From Chiridota heheva (Eukaryota > Echinodermata > Holothuroidea > Apodida > Chiridotidae): a stretch of 64,000 nt of DNA. This document shows positions 47,734-60,055 of the stretch, piece after piece (position 1 is the stretch's first letter; each line of letters starts with the position of its first letter). The position numbers and the translations under genes are program-made. The DNA is taken from assembly GCA_020152595.1 (NCBI GenBank), contig JAIGNY010003010.1, positions 496,001-560,000 of the forward strand, in the 5' to 3' direction. Under the pieces are notes generated by a model, which did not search any database, was not told the DNA's origin, and worked only from the letters and a program-made list of their open reading frames with translations.

Positions 47734-48061
47734 ATGCGTATGCTTGAAAAGGACGAGCCGCCCGCTACTCCCCAACCCAAGAGGAAGAGGGACAGACCGT
47801 TGAAGATGAGCCCAGGCCCCTCTTCCAGGCCTTCCGCTGCAGTCTTGCCACCATCACCACTCAAAAAAATCCGACTGCAGCGGAAAAAGCTGCCTTCAAA
47901 ACCAGGGAGGAAGAGCGGAACGCTCGGCTGCAGGAGATACAACGGTCGAAGGTCATCCCTGCTGCCGATAGAGACTATCATCTGTGGGAAGTACTGGTGG
48001 AGAGTGACCGGGATCGACACGAGGTCTTCGGTAGCTGGTTATGGGAAGACCAAACTAAAGT
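47734..48061 (+). pseudogene. unidentified coding segment in the TTAA element, 1-bp frameshift
   Basis: Reads EKDEPPATPQPKRKRDRPLK, then PPSPLKK. The frame shifts by one base in an A7 run at about 47861-47867 and continues NPTAAEKAAFKTREEERNAR, LQEIQRSKVIPAADRDYHLW, EVLVESDRDRHEVFGSWLWE, DQTK, ending at a GTAAGT donor or the in-frame TGA just after. Basic then helical and highly charged, so it looks like real protein. PKRKRDRP is AT-hook-like. I do not recognise the family. Confidence 0.5.
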
Positions 48062-48882
48062 AAGTTGAATGAATATAGTTCCATTTTTTTAATTTTTAAA
48101 AAATTCTATTTACAGCAACAAGTTATAACAGAAGACTTTACAAATTTGGACTTTTTCGGCAAACATTTCTTATGAATTCCATGTGGAATGAACAGAAGTG
48201 AGTGTCTAATAGATAATCAGCATAGTCTATTAACATAAAAGTAGCTGTGAAGCTTGTAATGGCTGAAATTGGGTCAGAAATAAACAAAAAACAGTTTCGT
48301 GCATAATAAATGAGGTAAATGACCTAATTTGCATATCATTTGCATAATTTTTTATTTTATTTTTTGCAAATGATGATGTAAACATCTTGTTTTTCTGCAT
48401 TCTATTAGTTTTGGACATCATAGAAGGGGAAAATGCATTTTTTTGGAAAATTTAGTGCCATACACTATTAGATAGATTATTCACAGAATCGGGGGATAAT
48501 TTGTAGGTCAAAATGTACCAAATTTTTTATATTTGCATCATTTTTTTTCCTTCTGATTCCTAAAAATCTATGAATAGTATCAAATGAAAGGTCTTTCCAA
48601 GGACGATTCAGAAATTCTATCCATATTTTTTTGCTATTTAGCCACAAGGCACAAGCGTGTCATAAAGATAGAATGTTTGGAGACCTAATATGCTAATTCA
48701 ATGACCCAATTTGCATATTTGAGTTCGGAAATATGCACATTTTTGGAAAGTTCAACATGTTAGCTTTCATAAAAGTCGAACTTGTTTTGGTACAAATGCA
48801 ACAGAAAGTGCTGAAAAAAATTCTCTTTCCAAAAATTTCAGAAAAAGCTTATTCTATTTTTGGAACCTTAGGAGAGTAAGGG

Positions 48883-49052
48883 TTAAGCAATAATAAACCA
48901 CACATCAACTTTGATCCAAATCCAGTCATCAGTTCTTGAGATATCTTGATGACAAACGAACAGACAAATGGAGGTAAAAAAATAATCTCCGTCCAACTTT
49001 GTTGGCAGAGGTAAACATAACCTCTGTCAAACTTCATTGGCGGAGGTACATG
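48883..49052 (-). repeat. related repeat next to the piggyBac-like element
   Basis: Contains the complement of AACTGATGACTGGATTTGG and AAGATATCTC-type sequence, and two GGCGGAGGT/GGCAGAGGT ends near 49005-49050. Same family as 40458-40850. Confidence 0.55.
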
Positions 49053-49887
49053 TAATTACACTGAAAGATAAAGGCGTATGTATGTAAGACAAACAAACCA
49101 ATATGACATAATCACACAGAAAAGTTAACATGCAATGAAATGCTTCAGCTTGAACGCTCATTTCGGAATGATGAACTTGCTCGTGCTTTGCATGGTATTA
49201 CAGTAGCGTTAAAACACCTTAAAGGGGTTTTGAGGTTACAATCAACAATTATAATAATCACACAAGTGTAAGTAAAGGAAAAGTTACAGATGCAGTAATT
49301 TGTTATAATTAGCTTTTCATACACGGTGAATAACTCTGGCTATACATTTTCAGTTCAATGCATCTAAACTCACCAGAGTGTTTACAACACATCATTTTAA
49401 AAGTCCAAATGAATCCTCAGCTCCACATTACATGCATGACTTGGTCCTGCAGTAAATCCACAATGCCTGGTCCTTCACAATAAGTTCCATTGTGTACATA
49501 TACTGTAGATGATTGGGAGTGTAATTTACTGATGAGTAAAATTACTGAATTATCAGTGATGTGTTTCTTAATTGCTTCTAGCAGACTCTAAAAGTCATAC
49601 CCGCCGAAATGGAGGTTGTTGCGGGTGAAAAGACTGAAAATTTATCCGAGGATTGGGCGTAACGTACACAGATACTCAAAACAGTCCGGTCCACCCCTTT
49701 CAATCGGGAGATTTCCTTATTGGGGGATTAAGACATGCGCAGTGACCATAACTTAAAGAGGCGAAATCTTCATATGTGCACAATATTTAGAATTCCTTTA
49801 AAATGTTTTGATTTGTTGAAATTTTGCTGCGTGATTCGTTGTCTGGTATTGCAAGGTATATAGTTATTTAAAACGCCTGGAAGGTCA

Positions 49888-50295
49888 CTATACTAGTTGG
49901 CCCAGTTAGTTATGGCAATTGGAATCAATTTTTTTCCCCTTATCAACAGTAGTGAGTTTGAACCCCGGTAGAATCGTTTATTGCGACTTTTGCTTTCATC
50001 TTCTTCTTTTTTTTTCTCAGTAATTTTCATTTGGTGACTATTATTGTAGTATCATAATACTAATCTTTCGCTTTCTGACAAACGCATTGAAAAAACAAAC
50101 AAGTTTCTCGTCATAGTAACGTAATGCGCTGTGTATGTAACTCGGCACACACAACGTACATGCTAGTGTCTGTTCTCTTCCGACTCCATGTACAAACAGA
50201 CAGTGGATCGGATCTTGCGTCCACAACCAGAAGTGCATCAATATATTGCATCCCCCCAATTTTACAGTATTTTAATGAGACGAGCCTCCCTCTTA
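49888..50295 (+). mobile_element. tRNA-derived SINE (family B)
   Basis: Head: TTGGCCCAGTTAGTTATGG (A box) and GAGTTTGAACCCCGGTAGAA (B box). The tail shares several blocks with the copy at 37625-37985, which lies in the opposite orientation. Right limit approximate. Confidence 0.75.
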
Positions 50296-51763
50296 AAACT
50301 GATGCTAATAAGTTCAGCCGTTAAAATTGTTTTGCTCTTCAAATTCTGTAATTCTAAAGTTGTGTACTTTGCAAATGATATTGAAATTAATATTTATGTA
50401 CAATTTGAGCTTTTGCTGGTGACTAAAATGTTATAGTCTACTCTTCAAAAACTATCAAAATTTTATTTTTACAGATAACTCTAAAATTCCCAAGTGAAAG
50501 TAAATTTTGCACTGGTAGAAATAGAGAAAATAATTTCATCTTTCTGTTGCACCAATAAACGTAGAATAATTTGTATGCATTTTTCCTACCTTTGGCTTAA
50601 ACCTAGTTTACTGGTAAATGTATTTCTTTAGAGAGATTTTAATTTGGAAAGATGCATTATGGGTTAAATTGACACAAATCTCCTGATCCATGGACCGAAC
50701 TGCAAAACGATAAGACTTCTTTGAAATCAGTCAAATAACAAAAAAGAGTCGGGTATTAACATAAAAATTGCTTGAATAAGTTGAATAGCTGAAACATTTT
50801 CAAATTGAATATTTTTGCTTTCATGTCTTCATCTTTTTATTCTTTTTACAACAAAAGTTTTTTACCATAAAGTGAAGCCCCATAAAGGCTGTAAACACCC
50901 ACAATGTATTCAGTTACTCTGCATCATACCAGCATATTGGAATGTGATCACGCAATATAATTTTTATCTCAGATCCAACAAAAGATTTCTGGTTGAGGCA
51001 TACTGTTTTCAGATACATTAGTATAAGGATTTGTGGTTGTAGATAGAAACACAGTATGCTGTAGGAACAACAGATTTTGCTCTATTGTAGTTACTTTTAG
51101 GCGTGCTAACGAATATTGATAGACTCATCATTACATGTAATGTTGGATTATTCGTTAATTATTAAGAGCAGATACATGCAATTGTTTGTTCTGACTATGT
51201 GCTTGGAAGTTTTTTTCATGGAATTTATTTGAAATTTCGGAAAGTGTATTTTCTAGTGGAATTAATCGTCCAATATGTTGAAATGTTTTTATGGTAAGCT
51301 ATTGAATAAGCTCTTGCATAGCAAAAGGTGTTATCCTAGATGGCGATTCACACCAAAATTTCATTTATAAAGAAAAACATGCTAATTTCCTATTTGAAAT
51401 CATACCGCTACTGTTTGGACAAGCGAAATCTTGCATAAGAGGTTTTGAATTGGATTAGAAATATGCAAAGCTTCTTACAAAATTTGATCATCACTAATGT
51501 GATCTTTGTGATGCTCTACATAAATTTTGGTATAAATGTAAGGGTAAATGTTTTCAGTATGCTGAAGGGCAGCTACAGTATATAGTGCATAGTGATTGCT
51601 AGTTTGCCAATAATGACTTCTGGTACATTTACCTTTCTTGTTTTGAACTAGAAAGTCAAGAAATACATGCTAAGACAATATCTTACATTAATTTGTAAAA
51701 ATGAATAATTTACCAGAAATTGACCAATTATGCATCATTTCCTTACCATGTGGAAACCTGTTG
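50296..51763. other. no recognisable gene
   Basis: AT-rich single-copy-looking DNA without exon signals I trust. Confidence 0.4.
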
Positions 51764-51843
51764 CTCCCTCCCTCTGCATGAAATGCCCCTCCCTCTCCCT
51801 GCATGAAATGCCCCTCCCTCTCCCTGCATGAAATGAAATGAAA
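51764..51843 (+). repeat. 26-bp tandem repeat, three copies
   Basis: CCCTCCCTCTCCCTGCATGA units. Confidence 0.85.
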
Positions 51844-52290
51844 CAAAAGAATACAAACAGGGGAACATCTATACTTGTCCCAGGGCCCTGCTTAATAGAG
51901 TAATAAATTTGCTAGGGCCTTCCTCCAAAATTCATGTGCCCGGGGACTTGGTGACCTCTTTATACCATGGAGATACTATTTCCATGTATATACCCAGAGT
52001 ACAAACTTTCACAGATGGTATGTATTGTGTATCAGGGAGTTGGCCTGGTAGCCTCAGTATTATGCGCTCTACCATTCAATATCAAAGACACCTGTTGCAC
52101 TTACATAAACCATGGAGCTATAATAGCTCCATGCATAAACATTGATTTTCTCAATTCCCTGAACAAATCCTGCGTCATGTGGCATGTTCACATTAGGATA
52201 TAACCAGGTTCTGACCTCGTGTAATCAATTACATCTTCCGTCATTCAAATGGGATTTATTCTTGTACGGAGGATGAGACGAGCAGATTTT

Positions 52291-52731
52291 AGACCCCTAG
52301 CTTGATTTAAAAAGGGGCAGGGTGCTAGACTTGTTGAGGGGCACATTAATGTGCGACAAAGTGATGCGTCTTTTTGGCATGGAGTCAAGGGGCCTCCTTA
52401 TGGCTCAATCCCATTGTGAAGAAGCTCTGGGATTTTAGCTATAATCATACCTCAGAATGAAGCTATTCTGACCGATAAGGACCATTCATGAGCCAAATGA
52501 GACAATTGCTCACTATGCTATCAATCTGTGTTGTATTCATGTAAGGTATTACATTTATGAGATTAATTAAGATTATTAGGTTAAACAAAAAATATATAGG
52601 GCAGGACGGACCCCAGGGGGCACGGCAGACCCTAGGGGCAGGGTGGACCCTGGGGGAAGGGCAGGCCCACGGAGGGGCACGGGGCCGCCCCCACGGAGGG
52701 GCATGTGGGCCGCCCCCATGAAACAGCAAAG
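52291..52731. mobile_element. TIR element with AGACCCCTAGCTT ends
   Basis: Left AGACCCCTAGCTTGATTT, right AAAGCTAGGGGTCT, 441 bp. Its right third is unusually G/C-rich (GGGGGCACGG, GGCCGCCCCCAC repeats). A related left end lies at 29027. Target duplication unclear. Confidence 0.65.
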
Positions 52732-52837
52732 CTAGGGGTCTGGATTTTGAATAGGCATGAAAGTGTTATATAAAAAATGTGGTTGGATATAGATGATGTT
52801 GATAATTATCAGGATTCAATACTACACGTACTGTCAG

Positions 52838-53145
52838 GGCCACCGACAAGGGTGGTTTAAGGGGGGAAATTCTCCCGGGCTCAGTGTCCTAGGGGGTCCT
52901 AGTCATAAGGAACCGTACAAATTATATTGGGGCCTGGAATCTCAGTTTCCCCCTACCAACCCCCGTCCCCACAATTCCTCTCGGGACTCTGCTAGGGCTG
53001 CCAACAAGGGGGTTTTAAGGAGCAAATTCCCTCGGGCCCAGTGTCCTAGGGGGATAAGTTCATAAGGAACCGTACAAATTATATGGGAGCTCGGATTCTC
53101 ATTTTCCCCCTTGGACCCGCGATTCCTCTTGGCGACTCTGCATAC
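52838..53145 (+). repeat. tandem duplication, unit about 150 bp
   Basis: Two copies starting AGGGCCACCGACAAGG and AGGGCTGCCAACAAGG, sharing CAGTGTCCTAGGGGG and AAGGAACCGTACAAATTATA. Confidence 0.85.
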
Positions 53146-53641
53146 TGTATGATATTACAAAATTAACATATGGTAGATATAAGGCTGACCATTATACCAT
53201 TTATAAGCACACAGGCATATAGTGTCATTGCCAAGGGGGCATTAAGGATCCATTTTGCTGAGAAATTGGTTGTCACCTCATCAATGGAGCTATTAACTGA
53301 TGCCTCAACTTGCCATACTTATTACATAACAGATAATAATTCCAACTGTATTCTTTGTTTATGGGAAGATGCTGGACGAACATATATACTCCAAAATGTA
53401 CTAGTTCCATGTAACCTGCAAGAATATTGGTGGGCATGGTTATGTGAGAGGTCCTAAAATGATCAAGCAAGTAACCATACGAGTCTGAACCGGGTGAAAT
53501 TGGTCAAGATCTGCATGGTGAATCCAAGTGTAAACACAATTAAAGATTAAACATAAAAACGTAAATTGGTGTCAAATTTTGAAGCGGTTGTGATTACCAG
53601 ATTTCATAACATACAGTATAAAAGCATTGAAGCAGTGTATA

Positions 53642-53699
53642 ATGGCTCGCCCTTACCACAAGCAAGTAACATTTCCTTTTGAAGGGAAAAGTGATGCAG
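53642..53699 (+). CDS. candidate alternative first exon B
   Basis: ATG (A at -3, G at +4) reads MARPYHKQVTFPFEGKSDA and ends at a strong GTAAGT donor (53700), phase 1. TATAAAAG lies at 53617-53624, but it is only 25 bp upstream, so a normal start site would fall at or past this ATG. No continuing exon was found. Confidence 0.4.
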
Positions 53700-53917
53700 G
53701 TAAGTTATACCTATTTGTTCAGTTTTAGTCGTTTTATTTTTTTTCATAGAAAAAGTGTTTTGTTTTTGTTCTTTTTAAATGTTTAATCTCCTTAACATAG
53801 AAAATCATGTACTGACAAGAACACCCTTTAAAAAAGGGCTGTCGTGGCATCTAATTTTGAGTAAGAATAGTAATAAGGAAAGCATGTGGCGTGTTTAGTG
53901 GCTTATCCCCCTAAAAA

Positions 53918-53951
53918 TATCATAGCCTGATATTTTTATCAGGCTATGATA
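53918..53951. repeat. perfect 15-bp-arm hairpin
   Basis: TATCATAGCCTGATA, TTTT loop, TATCAGGCTATGATA. Confidence 0.85.
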
Positions 53952-54599
53952 AAAGAGAGGCCCCAAAAAAACTTTCAACTTCTGCGAAATTTTCATGAAT
54001 TTTAGGGTGTCAATTTTTGGGAAATCTCCTTCATTTTTTTGGAAATTTCCTTCATTTTCATGAAATTAAAGAGCTTGAAGCTCTTTGGTGAAATTTCTGT
54101 GGTGGGCCCTAACTCCTACACCCTTGTCCTCCCTCATCTGAAACTGGCCTTCAGTGGGTTTTTTTATTTGGAGGATGAGTGGGGGCTTAGGACCTTAAAA
54201 TGAATGCCTGTACTAAGTTTTAAAAAAAGAGAACACTAAGTTATGTAGATTTTAATTTAATAGAATAGATACAATAAATAAAGACAATCTGCAATTTGGA
54301 TCTCCTGAAATAAATTCTACCACCCACATCAGATTTCTTAGCAAATTCTTAACCTCTTAACTTAGCTCTTGGAAGTTTCAGAACCGCATCCGGTGTATAT
54401 AGTCAATATTCTGACCATGCTACACAAACAAGTCCTGCAAGTATTGCCTGCTGAATTTTACCCTGCCAATACAGTACTTTCTCTCCAAGCCATTTCTTTT
54501 GGCTTAACAGTAGCAATTATGCAGGGGTTATTTAAATAATTCTTTATGCTAAAAACTTCAAATATCGATGCAAAATGAACAACAAGTATCCCTGCATAG

Positions 54600-54786
54600 A
54601 GGAATTTAAGAATAATATGCACCTCCTCTCTTTATCCCAGCTCTGACTTATAGTTTTCATGTTTCCCTCAAACTCCTGCTGTTTTCTTTCCTTCCTACCT
54701 CTAGAAGGATCTAACCTCTCAGGCACAATTTGACCCTCTTTGTCATGGAGCCTTTAAGCCCTCATCATCAAACAAACAAACAAACA
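54600..54786 (+). mobile_element. LINE/SINE-like 3' tail with (CAAA)n
   Basis: GGCACAATTTGACCCTCTTT and an ending in CAAACAAACAAACAAAC resemble the tail of the RNase-H LINE family, but more distantly. Confidence 0.45.
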
Positions 54787-55394
54787 TAATATGTTGTTTA
54801 TCCTTGATGTAGAAAACTACTCTGAGAAAATATTTAAGTTTGTTTATTTTTTTATTTTTGGGTTAAAAATGCCCCTTTCTTCGTTTCTTTTTTCCTAAAA
54901 AAACCTCTGCATAATTAATTTTACTTTATCATGTTTATACAGAGATTATGTATGCATTGTCCTGATTAATCTTATTTTGTTCACATGTTATGTTTTGTAA
55001 AATACTTTGAATGCAGAAAAATAAACATTTGCACAAAAACAAAAGTATTGCCTAGCATGTATAGTGCCTACTGAGTGAGGTGTTTATCTCACTTCATCTG
55101 GTGAAAACTAGCTTCGTTCATTTTAAATTTCAAATAATATTATTCTCCTTCAACTATCTCTTTGTGACCCTTCAAAAAATATTTTGGTGTGATAAATATT
55201 TTCTATTATGTTTCTGAAACAGAAATAATACCATTCTTTATATCACGTTTTAGACCTGGCTAATAAAATATAGGATTGGCACAAATTTTCATCTTCATTC
55301 CTGAACGTTGCCAATTTACATGACTTGTGCAAATAAAAACAACGCCATGAATTTCCTAATAAGCATTGTTGAAATTGATTTAACAATGAATCAA

Positions 55395-57435
55395 AAATCA
55401 AAACTATACTCCCACCACTTTCGAGTACGCATCGGTAACACCTACTCCTAAAGGTACACTCAACACCTGGGTGTCCCCTAAGGCAGCATCCTGTCCCCCC
55501 CCCCCCACCACACTCTCTTTATCCTCAAAATTAACAGCACCACCAATTCTTTCACCGCCAACATCAAAAGCTCTCTTTATGTCAACAATTTCACTATCTA
55601 CTCATCCTCTCCATGATTCCATACTCTCCAAAATAACCTACAACACTGTCTGGATAGTCTGGCTTTCTGGAGCAACTCCAACGGTGTTAACTTTTCAAAA
55701 GACAAAACTGTTGTCATCCATTTTAACAACAGCAACTCCTTCTTCCTCTGCCCCAATCTCCGCCTCAAAGATTCCATAAACCCCAGTAAAGACAGTTCTC
55801 ACTTCCTCAGAATCACATTAACACCCTCAAAACAAAATGCCACAAAATCCTCAATCTCATCAAGGTCCTCTCAAGCACTGACTAGGGAGCAAACGGGCTC
55901 ATTCTGCTCACCTTATACTGCTCCCTCCTCAGATCCAGGCTGGACTATGGCAATTTCATCTTCGCCTCCGCCCGTAAATTTTACTTGAAACACCTGGATG
56001 TCACTGAGAACACTGCCCTAAGGCTTTGCCATGGTACCACCAACACCTCCCCTATCACCAGTCTCCATGTCGAGGCCAATGAACTTCCCTTCAACCTCTG
56101 ATGTAGGAAGGCTGGCCTCTCCTTTGCTCTCCTCATCCTCACCGATCCACGTAACCCTTGCTTCCATTCCATCCGCTCTCTCTCCTTCACCAACCTAAGT
56201 TCAATCTCAACAAACGCATCCCCCCACCTTCAGGATTCGGATGCACTCTTACTTCTTCAAAGCCAACAACATTTTCTTGATCGCCAGATACATCATCCCA
56301 CCTACACCTACCCGGACTATTTCCCCCCTTCCCCCAGGTGTACCTTGGTCTTTCTTTCATGAAAGTTCTTCATAGCCCAGCCTTCTTCCACTGCGAATAC
56401 TACCAATTCAGTAGACATTTCCACGACTACTCCTTCCTCTTCACCGACGGCTCCATTAGTGAAGGCTCCTCTGCAGCCACCGCCATCTGTCCCGGCCTCG
56501 CCCTCTCCTCAAGGTACCTCTACCTTCTCTGCCAAGGCGAAAGCCATCCTCCTAGCCTTAAATTCATAGAACTTTCTTTCCGCCACTGTTTCTTCATCTT
56601 CTCTTAGTCTAAATCCATCCTTACTGGCATCGTCAACATGCTCTGGCCCAACCCTCTCATTTCACAAATCCTCAACAAACTCCACACTCTCTTCTCCTTA
56701 AAAAAGAATGTTATCTTCTTCTGAATTCCCAGCCATGTCGGCATCCCTGGCAATGAGAGAGCCGACAGAGCCGCCAAAAAAGCTCTGTCAAACTTCGCCT
56801 CTCCTTTTCCTATTCCACACTCAGACCTCTGTCTCTCAGACCTCTGTCTCTCCATCTCCAACTACATAAAAAAAACCTCGCAAAACTCCTGGAATCACGA
56901 AACCAGTAACAAACTCCACACCATCAAACCCAAAGTCGGGACCAACATCTCTCTGCACAGTCGCAACCACAGGAAAGACATCATTGTCACCCGCATCTGC
57001 CTCGTCCACTCCTCTCTCACTCACTTCCATCTCTTATCCGACTCCCCTACTCCTCTCTGCTCCACTTGTAACACAGATCTCTCCATCAAGAATATTTTCT
57101 TAACCTGTCCCCTGTACCAGAACTCCAGATCTCTTCTCTCCTCACTATCCTCAAACTCAGACCTTTTCGAAAACAATTTTTCCTCAAACATCATCAACTT
57201 CCTCCGCAACAACAACCTCTTCCAACACATTTAATTTTCCCCTTCCCTCCCTTTCTACACCTAACCTTACTTACCTCCCTTTTTTTTTTTCTTCTACTTT
57301 CTGCTTTTCTTCCTTTTCTCCCTTACAAACCTCCCATCTCCTTACTATCCTAACTCTTACACCATAATTTATTGACACCCTATTGGCACATTTGACTCTG
57401 ACTGTCGCGCTGCCGTTAAATATCAACAAACCAAA
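55395..57435 (+). mobile_element. dead I/Jockey-like LINE (RT and RNase H)
   Basis: Non-LTR element, 5' truncated. In shifting frames: RVRIGNTYS, LYVNNFTIYSSS, LDSLAFWSNSNG, KDKTVVIHFNNSNSFFLCP, SLLRSRLDYGNFIFASARK, LDVTENTALRLCHGTTNTSP. Then RNase H: FLFTDGSISEGSSAATAI and SHVGIPGNERADRAAKKALS, with a C-terminal LTCPLYQNSR. The catalytic YxDD box reads YVNN, so the transcriptase would be dead even apart from the frameshifts. The 3' end is TTTGACTCTGACTGTCGCGC then TATCAACAAACCAAACC; copies of it lie at 8.7, 28.5 and 32.2 kb. Confidence 0.85.
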
Positions 57436-57813
57436 CCAACCAGATAGTACTATGGAAGCCGCCATTTTGATTTTAAAACAAGCAGATTTATGATGTCATC
57501 AGCCCAGCAGGATGTTGGAATGCTTTGTATTTCTTTATAATCTACCTCAAGATTTATAGGTTATGTGAAGAAAAAAAATTCTTATGTAAGGGTCAAGGAA
57601 TTGTTTTTGTGCACATGAAATTAACAAAACATCCTGTTGAAACTATGTGTCATGTCATCTTGGAATAAAAACTTTAATCACATTTATAAAGAAATACATT
57701 AAATTCCTTAGGTCCCTATTGGGGAAATTATGTCATCATGCACAATATTTCGATACAGAATTGAACAAAATGGCAGTCTCTATGTGTCAACATCAAACAT
57801 GAATAACCTGAGA

Positions 57814-58595
57814 CAGGGGCGTAGCTGGGATTTTCATATTGGGGAGGAGGGGAATTGAATTGAACAGACACTATATTTAGTCCAGGGGGTGTAGTTGAGT
57901 GAAGTGTTATTTCAAGGGCACAAACATAAGACACATAGTAAAAAATTCAGGTCAAAGAGCTATATATAATACACCATATACAAAACACAAAATCATGAAA
58001 AAGCATAATGTGGATATACAATGTTTTATTGTTTATGTTTGTACAGTGCATGGTTAGGTTTATCTTCACTCTTTAAAAAATATGCATTGTCTAAAAGAAA
58101 GGTTTTCAATAGTTTACTTGTGTAAATGTTGTCAAACTTTTACAATGAGCCTATTCTGTATCATGTGCACTCCGACACCCACCTTCCTTCCCCCTTTCTC
58201 TATCTCTCTCCCCCTGTCTCTCTGTGTATTAGTTCATGTATTTAAATACAAAATTGCACAAATGTTTAAAATACTATTACCAAAGAACCTTTTTCTGAGA
58301 AAGTGCCCTTTTGAAATTTATTAACATGATAAGCACCAGGAATGTCAAAGCTTGTTGACCAGGAATGTCAAAGCTTGTTGACCAGGAATGTCAAAGCTTG
58401 TTGACCAGGAATGTCAAAGCTTGTTGACCAGGAATGTCAAAGCTTGTTGACCAGGAATGTCAAAGCTTGTTGACCAGGAATGTCAAAGCTTGTTGACCAG
58501 GAATGTCAAAGCTTGTTGAACCAATGGTACCAATCTAAACTGACAAATTAAAATATTTAGAAGGGGTGGTGATTGCCCCTCTGCCTACGCCATTG
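57814..58595 (+). mobile_element. hAT-type MITE with internal 23-bp expansion
   Basis: Ends CAGGGGCGTAGCTGGG and, reversed, CAATGGCGTAGGCAG. Flanking octamers ACCTGAGA and ACTTGAGA match at 7 of 8. Interior is the reverse complement of 15475-16087. No transposase. Confidence 0.75.
58336..58519 (+). repeat. 23-bp tandem repeat, 8 copies
   Basis: Eight near-identical CCAGGAATGTCAAAGCTTGT units inside the hAT MITE. The related MITE at 15.5 kb has one. Confidence 0.95.
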
Positions 58596-58838
58596 ACTTG
58601 AGATCGAAATAAGATTTTGACTTGCTATTTTTGGTAGTTGGTTAAGATATGTATCCCTCTGTAATATGAAATAATGATTGTATCAGACTGTATGTCTCCT
58701 TTAAAGCCACTGTAATAAAAGTACAAAATATTTCTGTCTTACACTGTAAGTAGTAACAAAGCTTCTAGTTAGGGGTTTTCTGTAATTTTAGTGAATGTAA
58801 CAAACTGATTTACAGCTGTACTGTGTCTGTCCATGGCT

Positions 58839-59322
58839 AAAAGATTTAGTTCAGTGGTCAGGCATGTCTACCTTACAATTAGGAATTTATTACAAACATT
58901 TCCCACATAACCATAGAAGGCAAACAGAAACAGATTTGTCAAGAGCCTACTTCAATATCTTGTTACATTCAGCAGATATTGAATTTTTCATATGTGACAA
59001 ATTTGTATCAAAAAGAACTGGTGGAGAAAGTCTACTGTATGATTGGTTGATGCCCTCATCCTCACTTTCTCATTTTACAAAATGGATTTTTTCTTTCTTT
59101 AAAATTTCTCGAGGTTGTAAATTAAAGACTTTGCGGAATCTGAGGCTATGACATCACACCTAGTCTGATTTCAGTCATTTCTACACAAATGCTACCAAAC
59201 TTCAAACTCAATTATCTCCTTAATGGAATACATTTTTTGAATGCTTTTTTCACTATTTTGTTTCCTTTGAAGTCCTCTTTTATATAAGATAGACTTGCTT
59301 GACCACTGAATTAATCCTTTAA
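58839..59322. mobile_element. foldback MITE family, copy with new interior
   Basis: Left AAAAGATTTAGTTCAGTGGT, right (reversed) AAAGGATTAATTCAGTGGT. The right arm matches the 14.4-kb element (GAATCTGAGGCTATGACATC, AAACTTCAAACTC). The left interior differs. Confidence 0.7.
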
Positions 59323-59790
59323 GCAGGTTTTAGGCCTTTAATATTGTTATAAAAATAACACCTGCATCCATTGTAAGTTAAACCACCTTTTCTATTGCTC
59401 AAACATAATTGCTCTTGAGTAATTAAGTGGTTGTATAATATTTTCTTTCCCTATTGGTTCAATATAAAATGAAGCTTAATATGCTGTTGAAGTACTTCTG
59501 ATTACAGTAACTGTTTAGCATGTGTGGTGAAACACATGTTATAATGAAACAAAGCATATTGGAGACTTACATGTGCAGACAAGGTATGTGAACATATCTT
59601 CTCAAGGCTTACTGTGCAGTAGCTTATTATATGGAGGACTTGGTTATGTGCTGTAGCATATGGTTGGTACAGTGTGGTTGGCACTCAGCAGGTGATCCCA
59701 GACAGTGTTTCTTTGATTTAACTAGTTTGGCATTATAGATTTCTCTCTAGATTTTGACTAAAAACTTGGTCGAGAATTTAAAAGACAGAA

Positions 59791-59821
59791 ATGCCTCTGT
59801 GTGGAAAGGGACAAAACACAG
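59791..59821 (+). CDS. candidate alternative first exon C
   Basis: ATG with G at -3 reads MPLCGKGQNT and ends at a GTAAGA donor (59822), phase 1, like candidates A and B. Short, so the call rests on start context, donor and shared phase. Confidence 0.33.
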
Positions 59822-59899
59822 GTAAGAGCCATCTCTCTTTCCTTTGCAATATGTGTGTCAGAACAGAGAGTTATATATTTACTCATTGTTCACACTGTT

Positions 59900-60055
59900 C
59901 AGGGTCGTAATTTCTCAAGGGGGGGACAGGGGACTTCCCCTCCCCTCCACACTTTTCATTAGAATTGAAAAATTATGATTAAAAAATTCAGTTCATTTGG
60001 GGAGAAATTTGTTGCCTCTTTTCCCCCCACTTTTTTAATAAGAAACTTATGTCCC
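59900..60055. mobile_element. possible short hAT-like MITE
   Basis: CAGGGTCGTAATTTCT at left and AGAAACTTATGTCCCT at right are imperfect inverted repeats. No target duplication seen. Confidence 0.35.

Larger units (their letters stand above)
46229..48882 (+). mobile_element. piggyBac-like element, about 2.65 kb
   Basis: TTAA at 46225-46228 and 48883-48886. Ends CCCTTACTCTACCAGC and, reversed, CCCTTACTCTCC. It encloses an acidic exon (46830-47012), a hAT-like insert (about 47338-47569) and a second coding segment (47734-48061). No DDD catalytic core was found, so it is defective or only piggyBac-related by its ends. Confidence 0.65.

Noticed and set aside
52463-52729. Pro/Arg-rich minus-strand frame
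   Set aside because: Arises from GC-rich short repeats in the 52.3-kb TIR element.
53617-53624. TATAAAAG as promoter of candidate exon B
   Set aside because: Its start site would fall at or after the ATG, so it cannot simply drive that exon.
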